A stretch of DNA of 64,000 nucleotides from Prorocentrum cordatum (lineage: Eukaryota; Sar; Dinophyceae; Prorocentrales; Prorocentraceae). The stretch covers positions 221,699-285,698 of the forward strand of contig CAUYUJ010022559.1 in the NCBI GenBank assembly GCA_963575745.1. Reading direction: 5' to 3'. Below are positions 59,315-64,000 of this stretch, in pieces. The notes beneath the pieces were generated by a model. It was not told where the DNA came from. It saw only the letters and a list, made by a program, of their open reading frames with translations, and searched no databases. The stretch's first letter is position 1. Each line of letters opens with the position of its first letter. Position numbers and translations under genes: made by a program.

Positions 59315-59690
59315 GCCGCCCGCCCGACGGGTCTTTCTCCCGAGTCGTCTCTTGACCGTCCTGGGGGCCCATGGGGGGGACCCGCGTGGGCAGGAGGCGT
59401 GCGACAACACACCCATCCAGGACTCCTTTCCTCCAGGGCCCGCGTCCTTCATGCCGTGGCGCCGACATCGCAGAGCGGATTCGTTCGGAAAACCATGTGT
59501 GGGCCCGGAGTGTCGCGGCCGGACTTCGAAGTGCATCTCGAGTTGGTTTGTTTGTTCGGCCAGGAACGAAGACTACAACGAATTCACGTGAAGTTCACCT
59601 CGTTCTTCGCTCGCTGTTTCGGGGTTTTGCAGTGACAGAAATCCACGCAACAATCCGCTGCAGCACGTCTGCAAGGTCGGTGCAGTGATT
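59315..59690 (+). repeat. Family A fragment and family C copy 2
   Basis: 59325-59385 is a reverse-strand family A fragment ('ctcccgagtcgtctcttgaccgtcctgggggcc'). 59453-59687 is family C ('gtggcgccgacatcgcagagcgga', 'aacgaagactacaacgaattcacgtgaa', 'ccgctgcagcacgtctgcaagg'), more diverged than the other two copies. Confidence 0.65.
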
Positions 59691-60475
59691 CATGCCAACC
59701 CATCAAGATGCACTCTGGGGATTGGTCACATTCAGCATCGGCTTGATCAGTTCCGTGGTCGAACTGGGGCTTAGTTCCGCTTGCTATGCTTGAATCGGGC
59801 TTAGCTCTGCGCTTAGTCTAATTCCGCTGCTCGCTCCAGGCCTCGGCGGGTGATCGAGCTCCACATATTTAACATGTCAGTTGCCAGCTCTTTCATTCGT
59901 TGTGGACCTCCTCTCGTCGGCTCCTTCTCCTTGCTTGCTTGGCACGCTCTATGCTGCGCGCTCTTGTGATCTACAGCCTGGGGAACTCATAACTGTCTGT
60001 CTGCCTGTCTGTCTGTCTGTCTGCCTTGCTCTTCCGCCTCGCGCTCATTTCCTCGTTGTCCTCCACCCGTCCCAATCGACAGACACTGGCGCCAACGCAA
60101 ACGTCCTGGGTTTGAATTATCTCATTTTGTCCACCACGGCCGCGTACAGCAGTTGTGGGACGCAAGCCTTCCCTCAATGCATTGGCGGTGCTCTCAGGTT
60201 TGATCATTAGCGATGTTGAGTCGTGGTGCTGCCCGCTCCATTTCCTCCGTCCCGACAACTAAAGCTGAGCTAAGTCTAGGCCAATCTGGCTTAGTGGCCC
60301 TGGATTCGATAGTCCTGACTCGTTCCCACGAAAACCTCCCTGGAGCTGGCCCCTAAAATCCACCTCCATCTCCGCCCCCTCCTGCCCGGCTAGGGCGGAT
60401 GGGGAGGCTCGACGCAAGGCTGATCCATGCCATTCCACCTCCCCAGACATCCGACGCGATTTCTTCATGGCGTGG
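59691..60475. other. Intergenic, no gene recognised
   Basis: Moderate GC. (GTCT)n at 59996-60022 (CTGTCTGTCTGTCTGTCTGC). 'ttagttccgcttgct', 'cttagctctgcgcttag' motifs at 59770-59825. No domain. Confidence 0.45.
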
Positions 60476-60620
60476 ACCCCTGACGTCTCGACCCGTTCCC
60501 CAGGACTGTCCTCCTGAGTGAATTTTTGACAGTCCCGGCGCCCGCTGAGGGCCCCCCCAGAGGCCGAAAATGAGCAGCAAGCCTCCGTCGTGATCTTCCC
60601 ACATCGGGACGACGTCAGGG
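60476..60620 (-). mobile_element. Foldback family A copy
   Basis: Reverse strand: 'ctgacgtctcgacccgttcc', 'ggactgtcctcctgagtgaa', 'gagggcccccccagaggccgaaaatgagcagcaagcctccgtcgtga'. The other terminus ('gacgacgtcaggggtc') is at about 60609-60625. Confidence 0.6.
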
Positions 60621-60699
60621 GTCAGGGTCCTCCCCCCGCCCAGGGTGGACGGGGAGGCTTCTTGAGCTCCCGCGGAGGGGCGCCCGCGAGCGGGACGAG

Positions 60700-60701
60700 C
60701 G

Positions 60702-60772
<71 letters not shown>
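60700..60772. repeat. (GAC)n microsatellite
   Basis: About 23 uninterrupted GAC/CGA units (poly-Thr, poly-Asp or poly-Arg by frame). Confidence 0.95.
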
Positions 60773-60773
<1 letters not shown>

Positions 60774-60884
60774 TCGGGCCGCCGCGCTCGCGGGGGGGGC
60801 GGGCAGCTGCGGCAAGTGGAGTACCAGTCGCTCGGCTTCAACGGGGCGCGCGCGCCGCCCGCGCGCCTCTCTTCCAGGAGGCCA

Positions 60885-61060
60885 GGAGGGAAAGAAACAC
60901 ACAGACACAATGAATTGTCGATTCCCCGGAAAATGCGGAAAATATGGGAAGTGGGGCGGAAGACAGAAACCCAGAAAATATGGGAAAATATGGGAAATCC
61001 TGTTATTTGTGTGTTTATTTGTGTGTGTGTGTGTGTGTGTCCCAGGGCCCCTTCATCCCC
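60885..61060 (+). mobile_element. Family D element, copy 4
   Basis: Starts 'ccaggagggaaagaaacacac' and ends 'gtgtcccagggccccttc'. A (GT)n run at 61019-61040 lies before the right end. 'aaaatatgggaa' is repeated three times in the middle. Best-preserved copy of the family. Confidence 0.65.
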
Positions 61061-61410
61061 AGAGGCAAGAGGCGGAGGCGACGGTGCCCGTGCCGCTGCC
61101 CCTCGAAGCTCGTGCTCGATGCCGATGCCTGGCATCGCTCGGACTTGTGCATTCTTTTCTCGGCGAGAACCATCGAGGACCATCCTGGACCATCGAGCCG
61201 AAAATACACGCACGAAACCGAAAAGTGCACGGGAAGTGGACTTCCAAGCGACGGCAAGGATGGGGCCTCGTTGGTCGAGGCACGTGCCCAGGAGTCTTCC
61301 GGCCCCGGAGGGCTCCTCGAGGTGGGATCGGGCCAGCCAACCTACACGAAAGGAGCTCCACCGGCTTCCAGGCCCCTGGGTTCCTTCTCCAGTGGTCCCT
61401 CATCCAATGT

Positions 61411-61651
61411 CATGGCGCCAACATCGCAGATCGGATTTCGTTCGGAAGCGATAGGATGGGCCCGGAGTGTCCTGGAGAATGTTGTGCTGGATTTCGAAGT
61501 GAATTTCGTGGGTTTGTTTCTGCCAGGAATGAGAATTGCAAAGAATCCACGTGAAATTCACTTTGTTTTTCGCTCGCCGTTTCGGGATTCTGCACTGGCA
61601 GAAATCCACGCAAAAACCCGCTGCAGCACGTCTGCAAGGTCGGTGCTGTGA
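61411..61651 (+). repeat. Family C repeat, copy 3
   Basis: An open frame of about 80 codons runs through this copy from ATGGCGCCAACATCGCAGAT to the TGA at about 61649. See 54843-55073. Lies 350 bp after a family D copy. Confidence 0.7.
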
Positions 61652-62140
61652 CCAATGCCCTGACCATGAGATGCTCATATGTCAGACGATCTGTTTGTGT
61701 TCCGTCTGGGTGGTTTCCCATTTTGGGGCTTCCCGGTGTCCGTTGTCGGGCCCCTGGGGCCATCAAAAGCGGGACCCAGACGTTGTACACGCACGGGGCG
61801 CTCCAGCGAAGGCCTCGCCTTCGAGGGTCGACGGAGTTCACATTTCTTCCTCAGCGGAAGGCGGCAGAAGCAAATTGGGGGCGGCGGAAGGACAACTCGC
61901 CCCCAGAGAGATTTTAATGATAATCAGGGTTCTGTGGGTGTCCAGAACCCGCCAGGTGAGGCGGCAAGCCCGGGTGAGAGTTGGGTGCGCACGGCATGTG
62001 GCCGGATGGCTCTTTCCAGCGCTCGGCGCCCTCTGACTGCCGGGAACGTGCCAGGCCTTCGCAGGTGCATGTCCACTGCGTGTCCGCGGGATGTTCCGCA
62101 TTGGAGTCCAGCTATGTTGACTCCAGTTTTTTGGTCAGCT
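61652..62140. other. Intergenic, no gene recognised
   Basis: Frames on both strands without a domain. Includes 'cttcgagggtcgacgg' and 'ggcggcagaagcaaattgggggcggcgg' small repeats. Confidence 0.4.
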
Positions 62141-62144
62141 TCAA

Positions 62145-62310
62145 GGCGGAATATAGAGATGCAAACACAAACAGAAAAACAAAGATTGCAATGGAAATGT
62201 GTGAAGATATGGGGATCGCAGGGGGAGGGGGGAGCCCAGAAAATATTTGAACATACATGGAATCTTGAGATTGTGTTGATGCGTTTGTGCTCCCCTGGGC
62301 CCCTTTAGTC
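62145..62310 (+). mobile_element. Family D element, copy 5
   Basis: 'gatgcaaacacaaacagaaaaac', 'atggaaatgtgtgaagatatgggg', 'cccagaaaatatttgaac' and the end 'gctcccctgggcccctttag'. Diverged. Confidence 0.5.
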
Positions 62311-62845
62311 CTGTTTGAGGTCTGCGTGGATTCTTGGGTCGGCGTCGATCCCGCCCTTGCGCTGCCTCTGGCGTCGCCGCTGGCGCGCCGGAGGCATGTG
62401 CCAGAGGAGAAGTTGCGCGGCTTTCGCCTCTCTTGCACGCCAGCCAATTCGCCATTCGGTTGCCCCGAACCGCCATCCGCTGGAGCAGACCGCCTCTGCC
62501 TCGCCGCTGACGGGAAAGTGCCGGAGGAGGGGGGGGTCCAATGGCGGCCGCCAACCCGATGGGCCTGCGCGGGCCACCGGGAACTATATTTTCCCACCTG
62601 ACAGGCTGAGGTCCTTTAGACTTAAGGACAGACCTCCAGGCCCGCCCACCCTACATACCGCGGCCGCCAGATTCCAAGGTCCATTGGGAGCCCACCGAGA
62701 GTCCCACCTCACGCCGACCCGCCAATTCGCGCCGACCCGCCCACTCCTGCATACCGCGGTCGTCAGATTACCAGGTCCACCGAGAATCCCTCGAGAGTCC
62801 CGTCGACGAAGTTGTCAGAACCTGGACCTGACAGAACTGAGAATA
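62311..62845. other. Intergenic with a duplicated segment
   Basis: 62640-62690 and 62735-62790 resemble each other ('cctacataccgcggccgccagattccaaggtccattgggagcccaccgagagtcccacc' and 'cctgcataccgcggtcgtcagattaccaggtccaccgagaatccctcgagagtccc'). No gene. Confidence 0.5.
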
Positions 62846-63510
62846 ACGCCAAAGATGATACCATATAAGAACATTGCACAACACAGCATTACCTACAGAG
62901 CATACCATTACACATACCATAACATCGCATCTGATAGTTCAACACAGCATCACACTACATCTAATTGCAAATCATGGCAAGTCATTCTACGACATACCGC
63001 GGCATACCGCATTACAATGCAGCAGAGCATACCATAGCATACAACCCCAGGTCATGGCATGACATAACATATAATAGCATCACGCTTTATGACAACGCAT
63101 GCAAGGTCATAACGAGTCAGACACACGAGAGCATAGCAACACACGTCATAAACTGGATTTGCAGAGCATATCCCACCGTGACATACCATGACATATCACA
63201 ACAAGACATGTTAGGATATATCATACCATTACACATCGTCTCATCACACTTCTTTTCATTACGTGTCATCCAATACCATGACATAGCGCTACCATGCCAT
63301 GCACGGTCTTAGCATGACGCAGCAGCGCAGAGCGTAACATACCATGCTTCGATTGAACAGAGCACGACAACGCAGTATCAATCATACTAGCATGATAATG
63401 CAGATCATGACACAGTGGAGCATAGTAGAGTACAACCTAACAGATCGCACCACGACCTACCACAACAACCATTGTAGTATAGCTTCGTCGGCTTTAACCG
63501 ACTCAGAAGG
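62846..63510. repeat. Degenerate CATACCATNACA array, AT-rich
   Basis: About 650 bp of irregular 8-12 bp motifs such as 'cataccat', 'gcatgacat', 'agcatacc', 'catgacata'. Base composition is sharply different from the GC-rich flanks. No frame longer than about 115 codons and no domain. Confidence 0.8.
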
Positions 63511-63629
63511 GCAATTATCGGGTTGGGAGGACTGGATTGGGAAAAACGGTCAGATCATCCGTATGATCGCGTATGCTGCACATCATTACTGCACAGCCAT
63601 ACGCAACGCCATTGGCCCCTGGAGATTGG

Positions 63630-63870
63630 AAAGACCGTGTCCTACCGCTGCTGGCGGAAGACCGTGTCCTACCGCTGCTACCGTTGGGGGGTTCCCAAAC
63701 CGTCCCCCCCCCTCGAAAACCCGGGGGGGGGGGTCAATACCGGTTCGAACCCCCTCCCCCCCCTCGAAAACCGGGGGGGGGTCACTACCGGTTCGAATCC
63801 CCCCGTCCCTCGCCGCCGGCAAACGATTCCCGCTCCTCGGAACAGCTGGACAATGGTGGACACCGTTTCG
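63630..63870. repeat. Tandem repeats with CCGGTTCGAA and C/G runs
   Basis: 'accgtgtcctaccgctgct' twice at 63630-63680; then two ~55-bp units 'tcgaaaacccgggggggg..gtcaataccggttcgaacccc' at 63710-63800. CCGGTTCGAA-type motifs are palindromic in part. Confidence 0.75.
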
Positions 63871-64000
63871 AACCGGCAGTAACCCCCCCCCTGTTTGCCG
63901 GAGGGGGGAGGGGGGGTTGGGGGGTAGGTCGGGGGGGGTTTGCCGGGGGGAAGGGGGGGAGGGGGGCGGGGTCCAGCAGAGGAGGGGGGGTATTTTCGGA
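63871..64000. repeat. Poly-C/poly-G low-complexity end
   Basis: Runs of 6-9 G or C dominate. Assembly errors are likely here, so little should be read into it. Confidence 0.7.

Noticed and set aside
59996-60022. Polypyrimidine/splice-site context from the (GTCT)n run
   Set aside because: A simple tetranucleotide microsatellite; no exon was recognised nearby.
63871-64000. Telomere-like G-rich end
   Set aside because: Irregular poly-G/poly-C without a TTTAGGG or other telomere unit; more likely low complexity or assembly noise.

Overview
The window looks like nuclear DNA of a photosynthetic dinoflagellate. Three things suggest this. It encodes a plastid photosystem I subunit (PsaD) split by an intron whose borders fit dinoflagellate rules. 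It carries the 3' part of a non-LTR retrotransposon. Almost everything else is GC-rich, gene-poor DNA packed with (GGA/TCC)n and (GAC/GTC)n tracts, satellites and small foldback elements. A large, repeat-rich genome of the Prorocentrum type would fit, but the species is an inference.

Only two stretches have protein-level support. (1) psaD on the + strand: an exon at about 16868-16939, an intron at 16940-17565 and a terminal exon at 17566-18120. The 5' end (plastid-targeting presequence) is not identified; a transit-peptide-like ORF at 6235-6372 is a weak candidate. (2) A 5'-truncated non-LTR retrotransposon on the - strand (56166-57788), with a zinc-finger-like Cys/His cluster, an RNase H domain with D-E-D-D, and a C-terminal Cys motif. 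The other long open frames are shadows of high GC or of trinucleotide tracts. No rRNA, tRNA, CRISPR array or spliced-leader gene was recognised.

Layout. 0-7.3 kb: small foldback elements, palindromes and GGA/TCC tracts. 8.5-15 kb: three related copies of a 0.7-0.8 kb repeat (family S) flanking a 4.3 kb composite block (10.06-14.33 kb). The composite block recurs inverted at 27.64-30.60 kb. 15.06-15.77 kb: a ~90-bp satellite. 16.8-18.1 kb: psaD. 18-27 kb: dispersed repeats, coding-like microsatellites and a minisatellite. 30.8-31.4 kb: a nearly identical inverted duplication. 32.2-34.2 kb and, inverted, 48.5-50.5 kb: a second composite unit made of TCC tract, flank, ~80-bp satellite, flank and TCC tract. 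35.7-36.9 kb: an island of lower GC. 39.2-43.2 kb: more foldback elements. 43.95-46.12 kb: a ~100-bp satellite of about 21 units. 54.8-61.7 kb: three copies of a 230-bp repeat (family C), with the retrotransposon between the first and second. 57.9-58.5 kb and 62.8-63.5 kb: degenerate short-motif arrays. The 3' end is a poly-C/poly-G array.

The strongest non-gene observations are these: a MITE family (about 160 bp) with 8-9 bp target duplications and an apparently empty site in a sister repeat; a ~175-bp foldback family with about 20 copies; the psaD intron flanked by an in-frame GAGGACC direct repeat and filled with dispersed repeats, as expected of an introner-type insertion; and two kilobase-scale composite repeats, each present twice in opposite orientation.
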